Below, piece after piece: positions 24,901-34,000 of a DNA stretch of 64,000 nucleotides. Each line of letters starts with the position of its first letter. Positions within the stretch are counted from its first letter, which is position 1. Source of the DNA: Leuctra nigra. Its lineage: Eukaryota; Arthropoda; Insecta; Plecoptera; Leuctridae. A program made the translations under genes and the position numbers. The stretch is taken from positions 10,817,647 to 10,881,646 of the forward strand of contig OW203762.1 in NCBI GenBank assembly GCA_934045905.1, given 5' to 3'. The notes under the pieces are model-generated. The model had not been told where the DNA came from. It ran no database searches and was given only the letters and a program-made list of their open reading frames with translations.

Positions 24901-25369
24901 ACATTACTTTATTTAAAAATAGAACGAATCTGATGTAAGTTCATGGCTAAAACCAACTTTTAGCGTTCATGTTCCCTCCACACGAAAGTGAACTTGTTCA
25001 CTCAAAAGTTCCTAAAAGAGTAACGCGTTACGAGTTCTTTTTAAAAGTTCCTTCCCAACAATGGCAACTTGCTTTTACTCGCAGATCTTGGAGCGTCTCG
25101 ACGTAGGCGACGTGTTCCGTGCCTCCGCCGACTTGTCCGACTTCACCGGCCAGCGCGGCGTCACCCTCGACGAGGCCTGGCACAAGGCGAAGGTGGAGGT
25201 CGACGAGAACGGGACGACGGCCGCCGCCGCCACCATGATGTTCGGGACGAGATCCTCGCGACCGAACCATCAGAAGTTTACCGTCAACAAACCCTTCGTC
25301 TACTTCATCTACGACAAGGTTGAAAAGGCGATGTTGTTCACGGGGGTCTACAGGACGCCGCCATCGTAA
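15661..25369 (+). CDS. Secreted inhibitory-type serpin (five exons, 415 aa)
   Basis: Join 15661-15951, 17905-18204, 19245-19374, 24265-24506 and 25085-25369 (1248 nt). All phases agree. The product starts with a signal peptide (MSPLLLVLVSILPLLTHQ), then helix A/B signatures (VFFSPLSVYKALLLAYFG), the strand-3A segment VNTAYFKGEWLTGF, and a hinge ENGTTAAAAT whose P15 Gly, P14 Thr and P12-P9 alanines are typical of inhibitory serpins. It ends with KPFVYFIYDKVEKAMLFTGV, the usual C-terminal strands. Length fits the family. It would trap a serine or cysteine protease by suicide inhibition in haemolymph or another secretory space; in insects such serpins often control clotting, melanisation and Toll cascades, but the target cannot be told from sequence. 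Intron 1 holds a decoy acceptor array and intron 3 a 4.6-kb foldback element. Confidence 0.92.
17211..18032 (+). repeat. 140-bp acceptor-edge array of serpin exon 2 (six copies)
   Basis: Each unit has TATTATTTCCAG followed by the first ~127 nt of exon 2. Exon starts are at 17217, 17345, 17485, 17625, 17765 and 17905. The first copy lacks 12 nt (AAGGCCTTCATG). Reading through any of copies 1-5 gives RLNIISRPRQM then TGA, so only the sixth acceptor yields serpin. Copies differ by single bases, and the minus-strand ORFs here are shadows. Confidence 0.96.
17905..18204 (+). CDS. Serpin exon 2 (helices D-F)
   Basis: The last of six tandem acceptors (ATTTCCAG|GCC) opens this 100-codon exon, and CTG|GTCAGT closes it in phase 0. 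It encodes NNHLFFTNRLKLTDCI near the start and INAWVEEQTAGMIKDMM near the end. The latter is the conserved N-x-W-V-x-x-x-T-x-x-x-I serpin helix F. NSS (in LNSSTATP) is a possible N-glycosylation site. Confidence 0.92.
18236..18656. mobile_element. Foldback element just after serpin exon 2
   Basis: TTAAGAGTCCTGGGGACCG...ATGGAAACTGACGGA at the left is inverted at the right (TCCGTCAGTTTCCAT...CGGTCCCCAGG). The inner arms also pair (AACTCCACTGTTATG / CATAACAGTGGAGT). It starts about 30 bp from the exon donor. A related partial copy lies at 13690-13865. Confidence 0.85.
19245..19374 (+). CDS. Serpin exon 3 (strand 3A region)
   Basis: AATCCCAG|GTG opens and TACT|GTGAGT closes the exon (phase 0 to phase 1, 130 nt). 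VNTAYFKGEWLTGF is the near-universal serpin segment, and NITMMRQTAAFSY follows. NIT is a possible N-glycosylation site. Confidence 0.93.
19478..19966. mobile_element. hAT-type MITE nested in foldback element 1
   Basis: Terminal inverted repeats TAGGGATGTTCACGATT and AATCGTTGAACACCCCTA flank 489 bp rich in ATCGATT motifs. Both sides carry the 8-bp direct repeat CTGAAAAG (19470-19477 and 19967-19974), the hAT-superfamily target duplication. Confidence 0.92.
21793..21990 (+). mobile_element. 5S rRNA-derived SINE, copy 1
   Basis: GATCACCGAGGTTAAGCAAC, then GTCAGTAGTTGGAAGGGTGA with CCG, follows the internal promoter of 5S rRNA in order (A box, intermediate element, C box). Next comes the family body (GGGCCAGAGAGACTGGGGTG) and an AATAATAAT tail. 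It sits in the spacer of foldback element 1. Confidence 0.85.
24265..24506 (+). CDS. Serpin exon 4
   Basis: CTCACTCAG|AC opens the exon (phase 1) and ACGCCG|GTCAGT closes it (phase 0). LSHFLELPYKGDRVSMYILM matches the serpin E-L-P-Y-x-G-x-x-x-S-M segment, and LGVPKFTVEKELELTP matches P-K-F-x-x-x-x-x-x-x-L. Confidence 0.93.
25085..25369 (+). CDS. Serpin exon 5 (reactive-centre loop, C-terminus)
   Basis: ACTCGCAG|ATC opens the exon; TAA at 25367-25369 ends it. LDVGDVFRASADLSDFTG and AWHKAKVEVDENG lead into hinge GTTAAAAT. The loop MMFGTRSSRPNHQ places the scissile bond near TR-SS. By strict counting from P17, P1 is Ser; a loop shorter by one would make it Arg, which would suit a trypsin-like target. 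Confidence 0.93.
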   Translation: MLERLDVGDVFRASADLSDFTGQRGVTLDEAWHKAKVEVDENGTTAAAATMMFGTRSSRPNHQKFTVNKPFVYFIYDKVEKAMLFTGVYRTPPS

Positions 25370-25419
25370 TCACCTGTTGCATCGACAGTCATTATCGAAA
25401 ACTTAATTTGTTATCTGTA

Positions 25420-25425
25420 ATTAAA
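25420..25425 (+). terminator. Candidate serpin poly(A) signal ATTAAA
   Basis: ATTAAA lies 51 nt after the serpin stop. It is the commonest variant of AATAAA, and no closer AATAAA exists. Confidence 0.4.
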
Positions 25426-27968
25426 AAATCTTGTGACAACTATTTCTAAACAATGGCATCAAGTCTGTAAAAAATACTTGGCCGATTGGACTGAAAATTT
25501 GTAAAATATGAGGTATTGTTGGTTTTGATCACCATGCCTAATTAAAACTTCATCGGAGCATTTTGATTTTCGAAAAATTGGAAGATTTTTTAAATTTTAG
25601 CCAATTGGAGGATTTTGCTAAAAGTTTGTAAAATTTGATAAGATATTGATCTTTATGACCTGAAAATATATCCTCAGATGGTTCATCATTCGATCAATTT
25701 GATATTTTACAAGTCAATACCATTATGTTATTAAATTTTACAAAATCTTATTCAAATCCCCCAGATGGTTCAGGTTTAAATAATATCTTCTGATTGATCG
25801 AAAATCAAAATGTTTCGGTTTTGTTCAAAATTTGCATTGTGATCAAGACCAATCAAGTACCTCGCTTTCAATAATTTGCCATAGACCTTGCACAATTTTA
25901 CAAAAATCTAAAATATTAAAAATATAAGCTGAATGTTTGTCTAGCTCAGCAGAGCGAAGTTAAGTTAATTGATTGTATGAAGTTATGTGTATGTAATTAA
26001 TATATAATACATTTTTAAAAATATTAGTTGTGTTTTGTTGGTACCTAACATATTAAATATTAAATACTAAATCTAGGCGGGCGTTAGCTCGACCCTGCCA
26101 AAGCACCGTTTCAATACGAGATCTACTTTTGTTAACGCTACGAGCTTAATATCACAGACTGTATATACCTACAGCTACGACTAAAGCGGCGAGTTTACGG
26201 TGTTCGTTCGGTAACATCGAGCCATTATCCCACTATATTAGTTTCAGACATTTTTGAAGAATAAATCCTTGTTTCATCATCCATTAATTTTTTTAATATT
26301 ACTTATATATTTGGGAAGCCATCTGGAAAGTAGCTTCGATCGATCCTCGGGTGTTACGAAATTATGTAGGATTTTGTTTGATAAAACGTTCCTTTTAGTA
26401 ACCTCCGTCCCACACATATTTAATCCTACAATATAAAATATGTCACTCAGATTACTTGCTTAAAGTACTTTTTCGTAAGCTGATGATACACTTATTATAA
26501 AAAAATTATCGTGACTTAGAAATACCAATAAATTAAAATGTGTGCCAAAAGTACTCACTATTTTGACGGAATTTAACAAAATTCAACATTACATTTAGTT
26601 TTGCACATGAAAATCACAGTGCAAAATGATACACATTGAAATAAAACGAGTAAACTGTTATATATGTTGAAAGGGAAACAAATATAAACAGATGCTATAA
26701 ACAGAATTTTAATTTTTTCGGCAGTTTTTAGGGAGGGACACTGGTTATTTCGGCAGATCGGTAGTCACTAGTCCAAGAACGGGACAAAGGGAACTCCCAC
26801 CTTTTTTGATGAATAATAATTTCTCATTTTTTGACGTTTCGCCATATCGCCATATGTCAAAATTTCAAATTGATCGGACCATACCAATCGAAAGATTTTT
26901 TTAAAAATTTGAACCAATCACAGGATCCCTTTTAAAAACGATCCCAGAGACCGCATAGATTACGTTCGTATGTGTGCAAAATTTCAGATCGATTGGTTGT
27001 GTGGTTTAACCTGGGCAGGGCAGGCAAAAAATACAAACAAAAAAACACACAGAGAAAGTGCCGTAAGAGTACCGTGGTGACGCTCTCTACGCTCGCTCAA
27101 TAAAGACCCACTTATTAATATATATTGTTGTATCGATTTTCATCAATATCTTTTACCAATGTAATTGTTAACAAAAAAAGGCTTTGTACGACTATTCAGA
27201 ACAGTTCAATGAAAATAATTCCATAGCTTGTAATGGTTTATTAGATTTACTTTGTCCTACAGATGTTTACTGCCCAAAAATTAGTAAAACAATGGCACTA
27301 AACATCTGCTGGACAAAATAAAACTAATAACTTATTCCAAACTATGAAATTATTTTCATTGAACTGTTCTGAATAGTCGTACAAAGCCTTATTTGGTTAA
27401 CAATTACATTGGTAAAAGATATTGAAAACAATCGATTAAAAAACTCTTCAAGGTCAAACTCACTACCCAGCCCTCTTAAATATATTATTCCAACTGCCGA
27501 AAGCAGTATAACTCTTTACGGACAGTATGTGTCTCTGTTCACAATCCTCTATCTACTAAAGAGTTACGCCCTTCCATGCAGTATTTAAAAGAGACTTAAT
27601 CTAAACAACATCCAAGGTAAAACACCTGAAACTTTACTGAACACGATGAAATATTACACATCAATTTCACAACATCAGCACAATTCGTGATGACTTTCAA
27701 AACTAACTTGTTTTAACAAAACAATTGCAAATACTTGTACCCAAGTAGGTAGGTTACTAAAGCAATTCATAACAATTCTTATAACGCAATAACCCAAAAT
27801 GGTCTTCTTGCCCATTTTGCCCCTCACATTATCATCCTGACTCTACTGGAAACTTTCAATAAAACACAGTAGGTATCTTAGAATGAATGAGAGTTATTCT
27901 AATGATTTCCTAGTAAAAGTGCGTTGTTGAGTGTGTGATAGCAGACGTCCACTGATAACAGAGTCAAC
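25426..27968. other. Intergenic region between serpin and SLC17
   Basis: AT-rich. It includes TGGTTAAAATTTAAATAA-type fragments (25560-25920) and 26810-27110, both degraded relatives of the 7.3-8.5 kb foldback family, plus the hairpin listed separately. No conserved coding segment was seen. Confidence 0.5.
27131..27437. mobile_element. Hairpin (foldback) element, 0.3 kb
   Basis: ATCGATTTTCATCAATATCT...GGCTTTGTACGACTATTCAG at the left is inverted at the right over about 105 bp. The loop is about 90 bp and itself partly inverted (ACAGATGTTTA / TAAACATCTG). Confidence 0.88.
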
Positions 27969-28090
27969 ATGGTTTCGAAGAGTGACCAGTGGTCAGATAC
28001 ATTGGGCAGAGTATTCACTAAGTACGAAGCTGCTGAGAAGAATGACAGCAACGGAGGAGAAGGAGCTTCCGGCGCAGGTTCCACCGCCAG
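27969..28090 (+). other. Overlapping upstream ORF at the SLC17 start
   Basis: An ATG in good context (CAACATGG) at 27969 opens a frame (MVSKSDQWSDTLGRVFTKYE...) that overlaps the SLC17 start at 28042 in another frame. Spliced through exon 2 it stays open and ends at a TAA early in exon 3, 89 codons in all. It exists in mRNA only if transcription starts upstream of 27969, which I cannot tell. Confidence 0.4.
28042..28090 (+). CDS. SLC17 exon 1
   Basis: ATGACAGCAACGGAGGAGAA encodes MTATEEKELPAQVPPP and leaves one G (phase 1) before donor GTATAT. Joined to exon 2 it reads PPPGLGVRHAQTFF, a typical SLC17 cytosolic N-terminus. The upstream ATG at 27969 is in a frame that does not join to the conserved protein. 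Confidence 0.7.
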
Positions 28091-31000
28091 GTATATGAAC
28101 TTCATTCGCAACAATTTACCAAGAACTTATTCACAATAATGTCTAGTCTTTTAAATGTAATATAATACCCCATAAAAAACACTCCGTGGAAAAATACCAG
28201 CCAAGTCTCCTCAACTTAAAAAGAAATTGAAGAAATCTAAAAATTCAGCACTGAAAAGTAGTGATATCAAAAAATTGGCCAAGTCAAAACTTTTCAAAAA
28301 ATACTTGGCGCATCGTGCATATAAATAGTAAAGAAGTAGGGAAATCAAATATACTCATCTATACATAAAATGTATCTGTCCCTAGAAAAACGATGCGCCA
28401 AGTATTTTTTGAAAAGTTTTGACTAGGCCAATTTTTTGATATCACTACTTTTCAGTGCTGAATTTTTAGATATCTTCAATTTTTTTTTAAGTGGAAGAGA
28501 CTTGGCTGGTATTTTTACACGGAGTGTTTTTATGGGGATATCACTCCTTTTTTTAGTTTATTCTTACAACTTGTGACATATTATATTGTTGCACCAAAGA
28601 CTATAATTATTAATTCCTTTAAAAAGTATGCCTTTGGCATTTGGTTGCTAAGAAAAGTTGTGCTTGTTACTATGTATATGCTTTAAATAATATGCTATGA
28701 AGTATAGCGAAAGTTTTGTTCCAATCGGTCCAGCCATTCTCGAGATATGGCATCACTTACGGTTTTCAAAATGGCGGCTGACTTCACTGCCACCTAAAAT
28801 TAGTATCCATATATTTTATGCAACATAATAAGCCTTCTGAATATGTAGATATTGTTATAAGAATGATTTTAGTCAGATTTGGCATTTTTATGACGTCATT
28901 TCCGGTTTTGGTAATAGTACATTTCTATTTCGACTATTGATTTTTCATAAAGAAGACCGTCCGAATCGTTTGGCGCTAGTTTCGTCCCGATAGGTCCATC
29001 CGTTTTTAAGATGTGACGTCACTTCCGGTTTCAAAATGGCGGCACAAAAAATTCGTAAGGGCAAGGTATCATCAGACGCCAAAGGTGCATATGTGGTAAA
29101 AATTTCAGATCGATCGGTTCAGCCGTTTAGGCTGTGGCGCTGTCAACAGGGTTTCCTGATATCATCATCATCACCATCATCCGAATCAGAAAGTGATGTA
29201 ATTTCACTGTTTTCACGGCCCTCTAGCTCGTAAATGGCATAACCTGTTGTTCCCAAATTTGGTATATGGGGTGGGGTGGGCCATAGCTCAAAACTAAGAT
29301 ATTTCGCAACAATGTGAGATTTTTCAATTTGGAGATCCAGTAGGCCGAAAATGCTATGTTGTTACTTACAGTAAAAGTAGTTGGTCTGCTCCTCAGTTTA
29401 TAGGCATTATGGGTATGTTGAGTGACTGTGAGTGTACGGTACGACTTGGCTGGGTGGAGCGACTAGGGTTGCCAACTGTCCGGAATTTCTCCGGACACTC
29501 CGGAATTGGACAACATTGTCCGGATGTCGGAATTACCTCATCCCGGACAGCATAATGTCCGGAATTGTTCAATTGTTACATGAAACAAACGTTATAATTC
29601 AATAATCAATGATACCTACATCATAACTTTTGCAAAGTTAGTTTTGTAGGTAGGGTTGGTAGACAGACACCAACTTTAGTTCACTTTCGCCCATTAGTTT
29701 CAATTTTTACTGCATATTTATCAATTTCAACTCAAGGAAATAATGAGACCAATCTAATTTTTATAAAGTTAAATTCCAGTCTTTTTGCTATAATTGTAAA
29801 TAAATTTTAAAAGTTCCCAAATATCAAAATCGCCGAATATTGCAGTCCAGAACGCATGAAATTGACCCAAATACACTTTCGAAATTCAAAATTTTCCCGG
29901 GCCTGTGCGGCCCGGACCCGCATAGTGATGGGGGGCCCTCCCCCCAGACCCCCATTGATTTCCTGCGAGATCGTCTTTTCGTACGCATCCGTGTTTCCCC
30001 ATAATACCGTATTGTGAGAATATTTTATTCCCAGAGAAATTTAGAACTACATTGTCCGGAATTCAATTCTTGTAAAGTTGGCAACCCTAGGAGCGACCCA
30101 GCCACTAGATTTGCCTTAACCATTTTAAACTTTTGACAATAATGCGTTCCTGCCTTCTTGGTTCCTTGTTTGAATATCTTCTTCTCTTACATCTGGGAGG
30201 TTTTCACAACTCACAACTCTACTCCGTTCGTAAGGGACCTATAGCGCCTGAGGGCAAATGCCAGAACACAACGGCAATACAACGCTGTATACCCCTCAGA
30301 AATGATGGGGTTTAATTGCTCCTCTATTGTTGTGGGGAAGGAAGCAGGAACAACATACAAAATCGGTGTGGAAAATAGGTAATTGAAACATAAAATAGCT
30401 GTTTTGCTGCTGCAAATTCCTTGGAGAACGCATACCTACGTTATACGCCTTTGTCTTGAAGGTTAAATTCTTCTTGAATATTTGTTGGTAGATCGTATTC
30501 GTTGATATAAGCTGAAAAGAATAGGACCAAGATAGGACCTTGGGGTACACCGTTAGTGACTATACTTGCCAATCCAAGCTCTGTATATTTGTACACAACT
30601 GGTTATTTCGTGTAGAAAACTCACAAGAAATCGTTTGAATATCGTCTTCGAAAGTTGCAAATTGTATGAAGTATACAGTATATTTATTTAAATTTTTCAA
30701 TTTATTTTTATTTCCAGTAGTTACAATACAGTTTATGAGTAGTGAAGTTTAATATTCCCCAGTAAGAAGTAAATCTTGTGTCGGGGAATATATATACAAA
30801 AGTACATACATGGTTAAATCATAGAGATTCATATATCTCTATGGTAAAAATGATCTATTAAAACAAGTATAATTTTAAACTTAAATTACCTAACTTATAT
30901 CTATTGTAAATATATTCTATAATTAAGATTAACATAATGCTATCTAGTGGAGCGGTCGCTCCACCCAGCCAAGTCGTACCGTACACTCACACTCACTCAA

Positions 31001-34000
31001 CATACCGTAAATGACTAATAAACTGAGGAGCAGACCAACCACTTTTACTGTAAGCAACAACATGGCATTTTCGGCCTACTGGATCTTAAAATTGGAAAAT
31101 CTCACATTGTTGCGATATATCTTAATTTCGAGCTATGGCCCACCCCACTACATATACCAAATTAGGGAACAATATGTTATGCCGTTTGCGAGCTAGAGGG
31201 CCGAGAAAACAGTGAAATTACACCACTTTCTGATTCTGAAGATGATATCAGGAAACGTTGCTATCACCGCCACAGCCTAAACGGCTAAACCGATCGACCT
31301 GAAACTTTTACCACATATGCACTTTTGGCGTCTGATGATACCTTGCCTCTTGTGATTTTTTGTGCCGCCATTTTTAAACCGGAAGTGACGTCATAACTCA
31401 AAAACGTCTGGACCGATTAGAACGAAATTAGCGCCATTCGATTTAGATGGTCATCTATATGAAGTATCAATAAAAAAAATATTATTTTCTTATTTTCTAA
31501 ACAGGAAGTGACGTCATAAATACGCAATATTTAACTTATTTCAACAAATTATACTTAAAATACGTACATAATTAACTTACATTGTAACATAGACAATACA
31601 ATTTATATATTCAAGGTAGCAGTGTTCTCGGCCGCCATTCCTGAAACCAGAAGTGACGTCATATATCTAAAACGCCTGTACCGATTGCAACTGAACTAGC
31701 TCCTGCGTATTCATTCTGCTATTTATTTGAAAAATCAATTGTGAAAAATGAATAAATAAATTAATGGTACCGGAAATGGCGGCAGGAACCACTAAATGAA
31801 ACCGGAAGTGACGTCATATATTACAAACGGCATGACCGATTTTACGGAAATATAGGGATTAGGAATTCAGATGGTCGTTCATGAAGGTATCAACTAGATA
31901 AAACTAGATTGTTTTCTTATTACCTATACCGGAATTCGGCCGCTATTTCAAAACCGGAAGTGACGTCATGTATCGAAAACGGCTGGATCGATTATAACGA
32001 AACTTAAGCTATTCTTCTTGGATAATCATTGTCATCTTATACCAAACGCAACTTTTCATAGTAACCAAATCGGTTGAGGCGTATTTTTTTAAAGAAATTA
32101 GTCCCTGCTCGGACATGTGCTACAAGCTGTATGTATAAACTAACAAAAGAAGTGATATCCCAGAAAAAACACTCCGTGTAAAAATACCAGCCAAGTCTCT
32201 TTAACTATAAAAAAAAAAATAGAAGAAATCTAAAAATTCAGCACTGAAAAGGAGTGATATCAAAAAAGGAGCCAAGTCAACGAATTTTCCAAATTTTAAT
32301 CGTACCATTGAAATAAAAATATCAACCCCCGAGAAATACTTAAAAAAGGACTTGGCGCATCGTTTTTTTAAAGACATTTTTCTATTCTTAAGCTTAAGCC
32401 ACTCACATACTACGTAGTTCAGAAATGCCTAGAAAAATTGGGACAAAACTTTCAAATTAAATATTGAACATTCTGTAAAATATTTTAAATTTAAATATAA
32501 GTACGCAAAGAAACATAGCATTGTCTTACAAGCAATAAATACAGAACAGTTGTGTTTGTGATTGGTAGGTACCTATAGTTTTGTGGGTACATCAACATAC
32601 CTACTACAGCATTATACTTGGAACCTTCTCGCCGTGTAATTAATGCTATTAATTAACATTTTATACCAAAAAAATTCATAAATTACATAACGTATTACTT
32701 TAGATAAAAATCTAGTCAGTAATTATTTGAGCAGCATGGCTCAGTGCACTAGTCACTTATACAAATCTCATTGACGGCCTTCTTGTAATGAGCGCTTTCG
32801 CTATTTCCCTCAGTCACGATATTGAGAAGTATGATTGATTAATATGACCCTAATAATAGTGGCAATAACGAATAGACTAGGCCGCTTCCGTTTATTCGTT
32901 ATTCGTTTATCCGTTTATTTCCTCTGAATATTGACAAAATACCAAAACTGCCAGTAGGTAAGAGTACTAGTTATATTAAAACGTAGTATGATTCGTCGAT
33001 AATGAATGTGATATACTCAGGAAAATATACTTGTAGAGTTCTTCCTATACTTTTAGGATAGAAAAGTGTCTTTAAAAAAACGATGCGCCAAGTCCTTTTT
33101 TTAAGTATTTCTCGGGGGTTGATATTTTTATTTCAATGGTACGATTAAAATTTGGAAAATTCGTTGACTTGGCTCCTTTTTTGATATCACTCCTTTTCAG
33201 TGCTGAATTTTTAGATTTCTTCTATTTTTTTTTATAGTTAAAGAGACTTGGCTGGTATTTTTACACGGAGTGTTTTTTCTGGGATTGTGTTTACTCCTGG
33301 TTTCTAAATTATATTATTTTGGAGAGACGAAGCTGCGAAGGTAACTGTGCCTACTAGTAATAGTGATTCACATCGTGGAATTAAGTTCGCCAAACCCTCC
33401 TTCCCCTTTACTTTAGTCCTACCTCTACCGGTATCACTGTAAAAGTTGTTTGAATGTGCGAGGGGGGTTGATGGAGGGTATTCCAAGCTTGAATCACTTA
33501 CAAATCCATGCTTGCTTGAATACTATCTTCTTCTCTCTTGTTCAGGTCTAGGTGTTCGCCACGTGCAGACATTCTTCATGTTCTCCGGCTTCCTCGTGGC
33601 TTACTCGATGTCAACTTGTCGATCGCTATCGCCATCCCTTGCATACATCCCTTGCTTGAATATCTTCTTCTCTCTTGTTCAGGTCTAGGTGTTCGCCACG
33701 CGCAGACATTCTTCATGTTCTCCGGCTTCCTCGTGGCTTACTCGATGCGGGTCAACTTGTCGATCGCTATCGCCATCCCTTGCATACATCCCTTGCTTGA
33801 ATATCTTCTTCTCTCTTGTTCAGGTCTAGGTGTTCGCCACGTGCAGACATTCTTCATGTTCTCCGGCTTCCTCGTGGCTTACTCGATGCGGGTCAACTTG
33901 TCGATCGCTATCGCCATCCCTTGCATACATCCCTTGCTTGAATATCTTCTTCTCTCTTGTTCAGGTCTGGGTGTTCGCCACGTGCAGACATTCTTCATGT

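Noticed and set aside
29036..29233. 65-codon ORF beginning MAAQKIRKGK
   Set aside because: It begins in the CAAAATGGCGGC motif of a foldback arm and runs through its repeat sequence; there is no independent support.
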